Part shown: positions 1 through 5,934 of the stretch, piece by piece
How positions within the stretch are numbered: the first letter of the stretch is position 1
Layout of the letters: each line of letters opens with the position of its first letter
Source: Chitinophaga japonensis
Lineage (GTDB): Bacteria > Bacteroidota > Bacteroidia > Chitinophagales > Chitinophagaceae
Assembly (NCBI RefSeq): GCF_007830125.1
Contig: NZ_VLLG01000003.1
Span: 424,247-488,246, forward strand
Direction of reading: 5' to 3'
Length of the DNA stretch: 64,000 nt
Position numbers and translations under genes: made by a program
Notes under the pieces: model-generated
The model's database searches: none
What the model saw: only the letters and a program-made list of their open reading frames with translations
What the model was told of the DNA's origin: nothing

Positions 1-138
1 GTACAGTATGAGCAGGAAGAGCTGATGAAGTTCAGGAACTTTGGCCAGAAATCTCTCAGCGAGATCGAACAGGTGCTGAACGAAAGGGGCCTGCATTTTG
101 GCATGGATCTTTCCAAACTGAAACTGGAAGAAGAATAG
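1..138 (+). CDS. rpoA: RNA polymerase alpha subunit, C-terminal end (partial)
   Basis: An open frame enters from the left edge and gives 45 residues before TAG. The segment with NFGQKSLSEI followed by an L-x-x-RGL-x-FGM stretch is typical of the last helices of the alpha C-terminal domain, which contacts promoter DNA and activators. The tail ends in three glutamates. The next gene is rplQ, the usual partner of rpoA at the end of the ribosomal protein operon, which supports the call. Only the C-terminus is present, so nothing can be said about the N-terminal assembly domain. Confidence 0.93.
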   Translation, partial: VQYEQEELMKFRNFGQKSLSEIEQVLNERGLHFGMDLSKLKLEEE

Positions 139-144
139 TAACAG

Positions 145-213
145 GAAATTCCAGAATCCAGATCCCAAATCCCAAACGGGAAATTGGAATTTGGCTTTTG
201 GGATTTGGAATTT
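145..213. repeat. Heptad inverted repeat A (CCAAATT dialect)
   Basis: The left arm (145-175) and right arm (181-213) are built from degenerate 7-base units such as TCCCAAA and, on the other side, ATTTGGA. The arms are imperfectly complementary around a short ACGGG loop. The element starts 6 bases after the rpoA stop. It belongs to the same architecture as the elements at 1.8, 5.1, 16.7, 17.4, 18.5, 21.8, 37.6, 40.6, 41.5, 43.0 and 51.3 kb. Confidence 0.7.
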
Positions 214-225
214 ATAACATGAGTA

Positions 226-252
226 CCCTGTAATTCCTGACACGGTACAGGG
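226..252 (+). promoter_or_regulatory. Small hairpin in the rplQ leader
   Basis: CCCTGTA (226-232) can pair with TACAGGG (246-252) around a 13-base loop, 19 bases before the rplQ start codon. It could mark an mRNA leader structure, for example for ribosomal protein feedback, but nothing beyond the pairing supports that. Confidence 0.3.
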
Positions 253-271
253 GAATAAAACAACAATCGTC

Positions 272-787
272 ATGCGTCACGGAGTAAAATTAAATCACCT
301 GGGCAGAACCGCTGCTCACCGCAAGAGCCTGTTATCCAACCTGGCCTGCGAACTGATCAGCCACAAACGTATTACCACCACCCTGGCCAAAGCCCGCGCT
401 TTACGTGTATACGTAGAGCCGCTGCTGACCAAGGCTAAAGCAGACAGCACGCACAATCGCAGGATCGTGTTCAGCTACCTGCAGGACAAAGAAGCCATCA
501 AGGAATTGTTTGGCGTGATCAGCGAGAAGATCGCTAACCGTCCCGGTGGATATACCCGCATCATCAAGCTGGGTAAACGTATGGGGGATAACGCAGAAAC
601 TGCCCTGATAGAGCTGGTAGACTTCAACGAGATCTACGGCAAAGCTACCGAGAAAGCGCCTGCCAAGAGGACCCGCCGCGCTGGTGGTGGCAAGAAGAAA
701 GCCGGAGAAACGGCTGCCGCCGAAGAAGCACAGGCTCCTGCAGCAGAAGCAGCAGCAGACAAAACAGAAGAGAAAGCAGCGGAATAA
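272..787 (+). CDS. rplQ: 50S ribosomal protein L17
   Basis: L17 is a large-subunit protein near the polypeptide exit tunnel. The start [20 protein letters not shown] is the diagnostic N-terminus of the family, and GGYTRI occurs near residue 95. The conserved core ends near residue 125. After that comes a low-complexity tail rich in Lys, Ala and Glu (about residues 128-171), so the protein is longer than the roughly 120-130 residues of enterobacterial L17. Such tails are common in Bacteroidota. It follows rpoA, as in most bacteria, and is closed by a strong terminator, so it is the end of the operon. Confidence 0.97.
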   Translation: MRHGVKLNHLGRTAAHRKSLLSNLACELISHKRITTTLAKARALRVYVEPLLTKAKADSTHNRRIVFSYLQDKEAIKELFGVISEKIANRPGGYTRIIKLGKRMGDNAETALIELVDFNEIYGKATEKAPAKRTRRAGGGKKKAGETAAAEEAQAPAAEAAADKTEEKAAE

Positions 788-813
788 TAATAATACGCTG
801 TTGGACGATAAAG

Positions 814-848
814 CCTGCCAGGTTCAAAAAGCCTGGCAGGTTTTTTTT
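814..848 (+). terminator. Intrinsic terminator after rplQ
   Basis: CCTGCCAGG (814-822) pairs perfectly with CCTGGCAGG (832-840), followed by eight T (841-848). It ends the rpoA-rplQ transcript. Confidence 0.93.
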
Positions 849-930
849 ATAATTATATAACCTGCCCCGGCTTGATATAGATGCTATTTTTTTGTAATAT
901 AGCGGCCGGATCCCTAATACCGAATATCCT

Positions 931-1755
931 ATGAATTACCTGAGTTGCCGGCACTGCGGGCACCACAATGCATTGAGATCAGAATTCCTTACTTTTTGCG
1001 AGCGCTGCGGCAAGAAACTGCCTTATACCTTTGCGGACTGGAAGCAGAAAAACCCGGAGGGCAGCTTTGAAGCATTCTGCGGGGAAGTAGCCATTTATAT
1101 AGCGGATGCCCCCCCACCCAAACCGGGATGGATGCAGCAATACCTGTGGCCGGCCGGCCGCCGGGGGCTCATCCTCGCCGCCGTGCTGGTATTTGCCCTG
1201 GTAGCGGTAGCTGGCACCTATTTCGGCAAGCAGGCCATTGTTACCTGGTCCTACCCGAAAGCTGAGAAATCCTGGCTATACAGCACCTGGCAAACGGTCA
1301 CCATCGGCCGGCAGGCCCTGCAGATAAGCGCCCCTGTGCACCTGAGCGTAAACGATCAGGCACTGAACCCCGACCTGGCCAAAATGGTAGAGTACGCCAA
1401 AAGTTACCGTAACCGCGAGGAAGGCGGCCTGCAGATAAGTGTGGATATGTTCAGCTACCGGGAAACCGTTACCAATAACCTGGACGAAGCCGCCAAGAAA
1501 GCAGCCAGGGACCTGCAGCAGGAGCCTGGCGTATCCGACCTGGAACTGGGCAGCAGCCCCATTTCCCGGGCAAACGCCCAGGGAGTGCTGCAGGAGGGAA
1601 CCCTGCTGTATAAAAATGCGGTAAAACTTGCTTTCTATAACCTGGTAATGGTGCAGGGCCCGCACCGCTGGCTGGTGAGTATCCGCTGCCGTGCAGACGA
1701 TCCCACCGGCCAGGAACTGGCAAAGCGGGTGGTCAGCTCTGTGCAGATCAAGTAG
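931..1755 (+). CDS. Zinc-ribbon single-pass membrane protein, function unknown
   Basis: Not recognised as a named family. Cys6 and Cys9, then Cys23 and Cys26, form a rubredoxin-like CxxC...CxxC zinc ribbon at the N-terminus. A single hydrophobic segment follows at about residues 78-98, preceded by Arg residues, so the ribbon is probably cytoplasmic and the remaining 175 residues extracytoplasmic. The C-terminal part (about 115-274) has alternating polar and hydrophobic stretches like a small secreted alpha/beta domain. The gene stands alone between the rplQ terminator and carA. The start ATG gives an intact ribbon. Membrane-tethered zinc-ribbon proteins are common orphan genes in this phylum. 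Confidence 0.6.
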   Translation: MNYLSCRHCGHHNALRSEFLTFCERCGKKLPYTFADWKQKNPEGSFEAFCGEVAIYIADAPPPKPGWMQQYLWPAGRRGLILAAVLVFALVAVAGTYFGKQAIVTWSYPKAEKSWLYSTWQTVTIGRQALQISAPVHLSVNDQALNPDLAKMVEYAKSYRNREEGGLQISVDMFSYRETVTNNLDEAAKKAARDLQQEPGVSDLELGSSPISRANAQGVLQEGTLLYKNAVKLAFYNLVMVQGPHRWLVSIRCRADDPTGQELAKRVVSSVQIK

Positions 1756-1756
1756 T

Positions 1757-1851
1757 AATTAATAATGAACAATTAATAATATCTGTAGCGCCTGTGTTTC
1801 GTTGAAAGGCAGGTGTTACGATTATTAATTATTAATTGTTCATTATTAATT
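1757..1851. repeat. Heptad inverted repeat B (ATTAATA dialect), perfect 24-bp arms
   Basis: Positions 1757-1780 and 1828-1851 are perfect 24-base inverted repeats made of units such as TAATTAA and TAATGAA. The loop (1781-1827) contains GTTTCGTTGAAA and a run leading into TACGATTATT, which recurs in the element at 40.6 kb. The left arm begins 1 base after the stop of the upstream gene and the right arm ends just before the carA -7 box. Confidence 0.85.
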
Positions 1852-1862
1852 GGCTATCTTTG
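1836..1862 (+). promoter_or_regulatory. Probable carA promoter
   Basis: TATCTTTG at 1855-1862 matches the Bacteroidota -7 consensus TAnnTTTG. A TTG lies 16 bases upstream (1836-1838), inside the right arm of the inverted repeat; this spacing is shorter than the usual 19-20. The implied leader is about 20 bases. Confidence 0.6.
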
Positions 1863-1888
1863 CACGATTTTAAAAAAAGAGTCTGAAA

Positions 1889-3010
1889 ATGCCGCACACA
1901 AAACTCAGCCAACCGGCCATATTATTACTGAACGATGGTACGGTTTATCACGGAAAAGCTTTTGGAAAGATTGGAACCGCTGCCGGCGAGCTTTGCTTCA
2001 ATACCGGTATGACCGGTTACCAGGAAGTATTTACAGACCCTTCTTACAAGGGACAGGTGCTGATCATGAACAACTGCTACATAGGGAACTATGGCACCAG
2101 GAAAGACGATGTAGAGAGCAGCAGCGTGAAGATCAGCGGGCTGATCTGCAAGAATATCGCGCAAAATTATTCCCGCAAAATGGCAGACAGCTCCCTGGAG
2201 CAGTTCCTGGCAGAAAATAACCTGGTAGCGATCTACGATGTGGACACCCGCGCGCTGGTATCCCATATCCGCAGCAAGGGAGCGATGAACTGTATCATCT
2301 CCTCCGAGATACTGGATGTGGACCAGTTGAAGGAACAACTGGCAAAGGTGCCTTCCATGGAGGGACTGGCCCTGTGCGCAGAAGTATCTACCAAAGCACC
2401 TTATAACATCGGCGATCCGGAGGCCGGCATCCGCATAGCTGTGCTGGACAACGGGGTAAAACGCAACATGCTGAAATGCCTGTCGGAAAAAGGCGCTTAC
2501 CTCCAGGTATACCCTACCAATACTACTTTTGAAGAATGCGAGCAGTTTAAGCCGCACGCTTATTTTATATCCAATGGCCCCGGCGACCCGGCGCCGCTGA
2601 CCTATGCAGTAGACACGGTAAAGAAGGTGCTGGAAGCCAACCGGCCCCTGTTTGGCATTTGCCTGGGGCACCAGTTGCTGGCGCTGGCCAATGATATTCC
2701 TACTTACAAAATGCACCATGGCCACCGCGGGCTGAATCACCCGGTAAAGAACCTGGCTACCGGCCGTTGCGAGATCACCACGCAGAACCACGGTTTTGCG
2801 GTAGATCCCAAGGCAATTGCCGCCAGCAAGCAGGTGGAAATTACGCATGTGAACCTGAACGACGGTTCCATTGAGGGCATCCGCATCCGGAACAAACCCG
2901 CGTTCTCCGTGCAGTACCACCCGGAATCCACGCCCGGCCCGTATGATTCCCGCTACCTGTTCGATGATTTCTTCCGGATGATCCGGGAATACATGCCGCA
3001 GCAGCAATAG
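1889..3010 (+). CDS. carA: Carbamoyl-phosphate synthase small (glutaminase) subunit
   Basis: CarA hydrolyses glutamine and passes ammonia to CarB for carbamoyl phosphate, the precursor of pyrimidines and arginine. The N-terminal CPSase domain (about 10-150) carries FNTGMTGYQEVFTDPSY. The class I glutamine amidotransferase domain (about 180-365) has the nucleophile Cys258 in GICLGHQ and the catalytic His-Glu in QYHPE near the end. The 373 residues are full length. carB is not adjacent in this window, so the two subunits are probably encoded apart. A hairpin follows the stop. Confidence 0.97.
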   Translation: MPHTKLSQPAILLLNDGTVYHGKAFGKIGTAAGELCFNTGMTGYQEVFTDPSYKGQVLIMNNCYIGNYGTRKDDVESSSVKISGLICKNIAQNYSRKMADSSLEQFLAENNLVAIYDVDTRALVSHIRSKGAMNCIISSEILDVDQLKEQLAKVPSMEGLALCAEVSTKAPYNIGDPEAGIRIAVLDNGVKRNMLKCLSEKGAYLQVYPTNTTFEECEQFKPHAYFISNGPGDPAPLTYAVDTVKKVLEANRPLFGICLGHQLLALANDIPTYKMHHGHRGLNHPVKNLATGRCEITTQNHGFAVDPKAIAASKQVEITHVNLNDGSIEGIRIRNKPAFSVQYHPESTPGPYDSRYLFDDFFRMIREYMPQQQ

Positions 3011-3041
3011 ATCGTATGATCATATTACCAGTATAAAAGGA

Positions 3042-3073
3042 AACGGTCCCGAGGAGTCGGGACCGTTGCTTTT
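3042..3073 (+). terminator. Hairpin terminator after carA
   Basis: AACGGTCCCGA (3042-3052) pairs perfectly with TCGGGACCGTT (3057-3067) around GGAG, followed by GCTTTT. The T tract is modest. This hairpin is also the first half of the repeated unit described next. Confidence 0.7.
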
Positions 3074-3246
3074 AATTCCACGTTATGAAAACAAGCGGAT
3101 GGGTCTGGTGTCCACCATGGCGGTGGAACAGGCGTCATCGCCGTTTCATGATGGAACAAAAATGAGAAAAAATTTCAGCCGGGGCGGGGCACAAGTGATG
3201 AAATGGCTATTCTGCAAGATAAAAGGAGGATAACAAGGGATAAGGA

Positions 3247-3277
3247 CAAAAAAATACGGCTCTGTGAACAGAGCCGT
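3247..3277 (-). terminator. Minus-strand intrinsic terminator
   Basis: ACGGCTCTGT (3256-3265) pairs perfectly with ACAGAGCCGT (3268-3277). Read on the minus strand it is followed by A and seven T. The nearest minus-strand gene ends 460 bases upstream at 3741, so the hairpin ends either a long 3' UTR or an independent small transcript. Confidence 0.7.
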
Positions 3278-3306
3278 TTGCCTTTATAAATTCCACGTTA
3301 TGAAAA

Positions 3307-3740
3307 ACTGATACAAAAATACGATATTTAGCTAAAACGTTTTAGTAAGATTCCGACTTTTTACACACACTTGATAATTCACTTTCACTTATCTTTGTGA
3401 GCCCAAAGTTCGGACCAATTTCACGTTTGAAGAAATTCTATTGGTTAAATTTTTCTTAAACCCTTCCGTCACCCTAAATTCACATTAATTTTTATTCTAT
3501 CTATCTTTTCTACTCGTTCTCTTCCGTTTCTTTAACAAATATACGACGAAAATTGAGAAAAAAAATAGTCTGAGAGAAAAATTTTTGCTTTTTTGCCCTG
3601 AAAATCATATATAGAATTATTTATAATATAACTTTCCTCCCTGTAAAGAACTTTTCGGATGCAAAGATCGGGGTTTTACCGCTATGCTAGTGTTACCATA
3701 TTATGATGAATACGGGGTGAATACCAGCCGGTTACAGGGT
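3307..3740. other. AT-rich non-coding stretch with promoter-like boxes on both strands
   Basis: No coding region is supported between the second hairpin unit and the aminotransferase stop. It contains a -7-like TATCTTTG on the plus strand (3390-3397, TTG at 3371-3373), a TATTTTTG on the minus strand (3314-3321), a minus-strand TATATTTG near 3537-3544, and a palindrome at 3332-3345. The middle (about 3430-3540) is strongly pyrimidine-rich on the plus strand. A small RNA is possible but I cannot define its ends. Confidence 0.4.
3332..3345. promoter_or_regulatory. Perfect 14-bp palindrome, LacI-operator-like
   Basis: CTAAAACGTTTTAG is a perfect palindrome with a central CG. That is the form of many LacI/GalR-family operators. 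It lies just upstream of a minus-strand TATTTTTG box (3314-3321), a position from which a bound repressor could block transcription toward the hairpin units. No LacI-family gene is in the window. Confidence 0.4.
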
Positions 3741-4976
3741 TCATCCGCCTGTGCCGGGCACGTGCGCAGCCTGCGTGGCGGGCATCGTTCGCCCGGGATA
3801 GCTTTCCAGGGCCTTTTCCAGGCAGGTCATAGCCCGGGCTATGTCTGTACGGTTCAGCACGTAGGCCAGCCGCACCTCCTGTTTGCCCAACCCGCTCGTG
3901 GCATAAAATCCAGTGCCGGGGGCCATCATCACAGTTTGTTGCTCGTAGGAGAAAGATTCCAGCAGCCACTGGCAGAAACGGTCCGCGTCATCAATGGGCA
4001 GCCGCGCCATGGCGTAGAAGGCGCCGCCGGGGTTGGGGCAGAACACGCCGGGTATATTATTTAGTTTTTCCACCAGTACATCCCGCCGGGCCATATACTC
4101 GGCCTTGATGCCGTCAAAATAATCGGCCGGCAGGTCTACCGCCGCTTCACCGGCTATCTGGGCAAAGGAGGGCGGGCTTAGCCGGGCCTGTGCAAATTTC
4201 ATGACCGCGTCCAGCACGCGCTGGTTTTTGGTGACCAATGCGCCTATACGGCCGCCGCAGGCGCTGTAGCGTTTGGAAATAGTGTCCATTAATATCACAT
4301 GCTCTTCCATTCCCTGCAGGTGCATCGCCGAAAAGTGCCGGCCGCTGTAGCAGAATTCCCGGTAAGCCTCATCAGAAAAAAGATACAGGTTGTGCTGCAG
4401 GCACAATTGTTTCAGCACCTCCATTTCCTCCGGGCTGTACAGGTAGCCGGTAGGATTGTTGGGATTGCAGATCAGGATGGCCCTGGTGCGCGGCGTGATG
4501 GCTTTTTCAAAGGCCTCCATGGCCGGCAGGGCAAAACCGCTTTCAATACCGGAGGTAATGGTACGGATGGTGATGCCGGCTTCTACGGCAAAACCATTGT
4601 AATTGGCGTAGAACGGCTCCGGCACCAGTACTTCATCGCCCGCATCCAGGCAGGCCATGAAGGCAAACAGGATGGCTTCAGACCCCCCGGTGGTCACAAT
4701 GATCTGCTGATGGTTCACCTGGATGTCAAACCTGCCATAATACTCCACCAGCTTGCGGCGGTAGCTTTCGTTGCCTGCGCTGTGGCTGTATTCCAGTATC
4801 CTGAACTCGGAATGGCGCACCGCATCCAGCACGGGCGCCGGCGTTTCAATATCCGGCTGGCCGATGTTCAGGTGGTATACCTTGATACCTTTCTTTCTGG
4901 CAGCCTCTGCGTAAGGCACTAGCTTTCTGATGGGGGAGGGGGGCATCTGCAGCCCTCTTTTGCTGATGTCAGGCAT
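3741..4976 (-). CDS. PLP-dependent class I/II aminotransferase
   Basis: Fold-type I aminotransferase of the aspartate aminotransferase family, which moves an amino group between an amino acid and a 2-oxo acid. Recognisable parts are the N-terminal GQPDIETP (39-46), NPNNPTG (171-177), the PLP-contacting Asp202 and Tyr205 in SDEAYREF, the Schiff-base Lys235 in SKRYSACGGRIG, and the following Arg. The 411 residues are full length. A TACCTTTG box lies 20 bases before the start codon. The substrate cannot be told from the sequence. Given phosphosulfolactate synthase at 39.9 kb, a role with sulfopyruvate is conceivable, but general amino-acid metabolism is more likely. Confidence 0.88.
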   Translation of the reverse strand: MPDISKRGLQMPPSPIRKLVPYAEAARKKGIKVYHLNIGQPDIETPAPVLDAVRHSEFRILEYSHSAGNESYRRKLVEYYGRFDIQVNHQQIIVTTGGSEAILFAFMACLDAGDEVLVPEPFYANYNGFAVEAGITIRTITSGIESGFALPAMEAFEKAITPRTRAILICNPNNPTGYLYSPEEMEVLKQLCLQHNLYLFSDEAYREFCYSGRHFSAMHLQGMEEHVILMDTISKRYSACGGRIGALVTKNQRVLDAVMKFAQARLSPPSFAQIAGEAAVDLPADYFDGIKAEYMARRDVLVEKLNNIPGVFCPNPGGAFYAMARLPIDDADRFCQWLLESFSYEQQTVMMAPGTGFYATSGLGKQEVRLAYVLNRTDIARAMTCLEKALESYPGRTMPATQAAHVPGTGG

Positions 4977-4995
4977 TTTGTTGTATTTGCGAATG

Positions 4996-5003
4996 CAAAG
5001 GTA
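4996..5003 (-). promoter_or_regulatory. -7 box of the aminotransferase promoter
   Basis: TACCTTTG read on the minus strand, 19 bases before the start codon. The region expected to hold the -33 box lies inside the 8-base repeat arm and has no clear TTTG. Confidence 0.55.
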
Positions 5004-5008
5004 AGTGA

Positions 5009-5170
5009 ATGTGCAGACATGCCGATGTGCAGATGTGCGGATGGATGGGACTGGCAGGGGCCGGTAATAAAAAAAGCCTTACAGCATGTATACACTGTAA
5101 GGCTTTGTGTCAGTATGCCTGAATGCGCTTCGGTGCATTTGCACATCCGCACATCTGCATACTTGCACAT
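5009..5170. repeat. Octad inverted repeat C (TGCAGATG dialect)
   Basis: The left arm (5009-5044) and right arm (5134-5170) consist of 8-base units such as TGCAGATG and its complement, with a perfect 16-base complementary core. The right arm touches the stop of the DUF1573 gene. Between the arms lie a separate terminator hairpin (5074-5105) and a small stem with a UUCG tetraloop (5122-5138). A second element of the same dialect is at 51.3 kb. Confidence 0.8.
5068..5105 (-). terminator. Terminator of the DUF1573 gene
   Basis: AAGCCTTACAG (5074-5084) and CTGTAAGGCTT (5095-5105) are perfect complements. On the minus strand the hairpin runs into a T tract. It lies inside the octad repeat loop. 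Confidence 0.85.
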
Positions 5171-5577
5171 TAGTTCTCTACCGTTCCGGTCAGGTGCAGT
5201 TCCTTGTCCTGGTCCACACCTTTGAACTTCACCCAGATGGTTTTGTTCTGCTGACCTACGCCATTGGCGCTATAAGTAGCCGTGATCGTACCTTTTTTAC
5301 CGGGCAGGATCGGTTCTTTTGTCCATTTCGGAGTAGTACAGCCGCAACTGGCGCGGGCCGCTTCAATCAGGAGCGGTTCTTTGGTGATGTTGGTAAATTC
5401 AAAATCAACAGTTACGGGTTTGTTGAGCTGAGTTTTACCGAAGTCGATCGTTTCTTTCGCAAATTTTGCCTTTGCATCTGCCAGGTTCCCTGTACCGGCC
5501 CCGTTTTGAGCCTGGGCCCAAATTGCTGTGCTGAGCAGCATGCTCGCAAATAGGGATAAGATAAACTTTTTCATCAT
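5170..5577 (-). CDS. Secreted DUF1573 domain protein
   Basis: A signal peptide (about residues 1-22, ending in WAQAQ) is followed by one DUF1573 domain. This is an immunoglobulin-like beta fold common in exported Bacteroidota proteins, with the recognisable segment IDFGK...KPVTVDFEFTN...SCGCTTPKW...PILPGKKGTI. The pair of Cys in SCGC is typical of the family. The length of 135 residues is that of a single-domain member. Its role is unknown; it probably acts in the periplasm. A second ATG one codon in is equally possible as start. Monocistronic, with its own terminator. Confidence 0.88.
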   Translation of the reverse strand: MMKKFILSLFASMLLSTAIWAQAQNGAGTGNLADAKAKFAKETIDFGKTQLNKPVTVDFEFTNITKEPLLIEAARASCGCTTPKWTKEPILPGKKGTITATYSANGVGQQNKTIWVKFKGVDQDKELHLTGTVEN

Positions 5578-5934
5578 GTATAGTTTGGTTTTTAAACGGT
5601 TTTGGTTAAAACGTAAAGGCGGATCATCACGGTTTAAAAGTATAAGATCCGGCCCCGGAATAGTAACAAATTTACAGCCAAAAGCTGTTGTATACCCGGC
5701 AAATTATTAAAATCTTCTTAAAAAAATCATTTTAATTGAAGGGCGGCAATTTGAGCCGTTCGGCAAATATTTTTCATTCGTTAATATTTATCTCGTAGTT
5801 TTCCTGTTTTTTAGTTGTCCGGATAGATCTCCTGGTCGATCTGTCTTTTATTTGTCTTATGGAAACCCGGGAAATTTGCTGATGCCCGGTTTCAACAGTA
5901 TAATTACCTTACTTTTGTACTTTAACCAACAGGC
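5578..5934. other. Divergent intergenic region
   Basis: 357 bases between the DUF1573 gene (minus) and the E1 gene (plus). On the plus side TACTTTTG at 5910-5917 fits the -7 consensus and leaves a leader of about 12 bases. No RNA gene, repeat arm or small coding frame is convincing in the remainder. Confidence 0.5.

Larger units (their letters stand above)
3042..3306. repeat. Two copies of a hairpin plus 18-base box unit
   Basis: The 18-base box AATTCCACGTTATGAAAA occurs twice (3074-3091 and 3289-3306), 215 bases apart. Each copy lies 6-11 bases beyond a strong but sequence-unrelated hairpin (3042-3067 and 3256-3277). On the plus strand each box ends in ATGAAAA. The first ATG (3085) opens a 26-codon frame with four Trp residues, the second a 3-codon frame. 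On the minus strand each box precedes a hairpin, and the second hairpin is followed by seven T. The box is conserved while the hairpin stems differ, so this is not a simple duplication. Confidence 0.65.

Noticed and set aside
1925..3007. Long minus-strand open frame opposite carA (360 codons)
   Set aside because: It lies wholly antisense to a recognised gene, has no family motif, and its composition is that of a shadow frame.
3085..3165. Trp-rich 26-codon frame considered as an annotated peptide
   Set aside because: No ribosome-binding or conservation evidence; reported only as part of the repeat finding.
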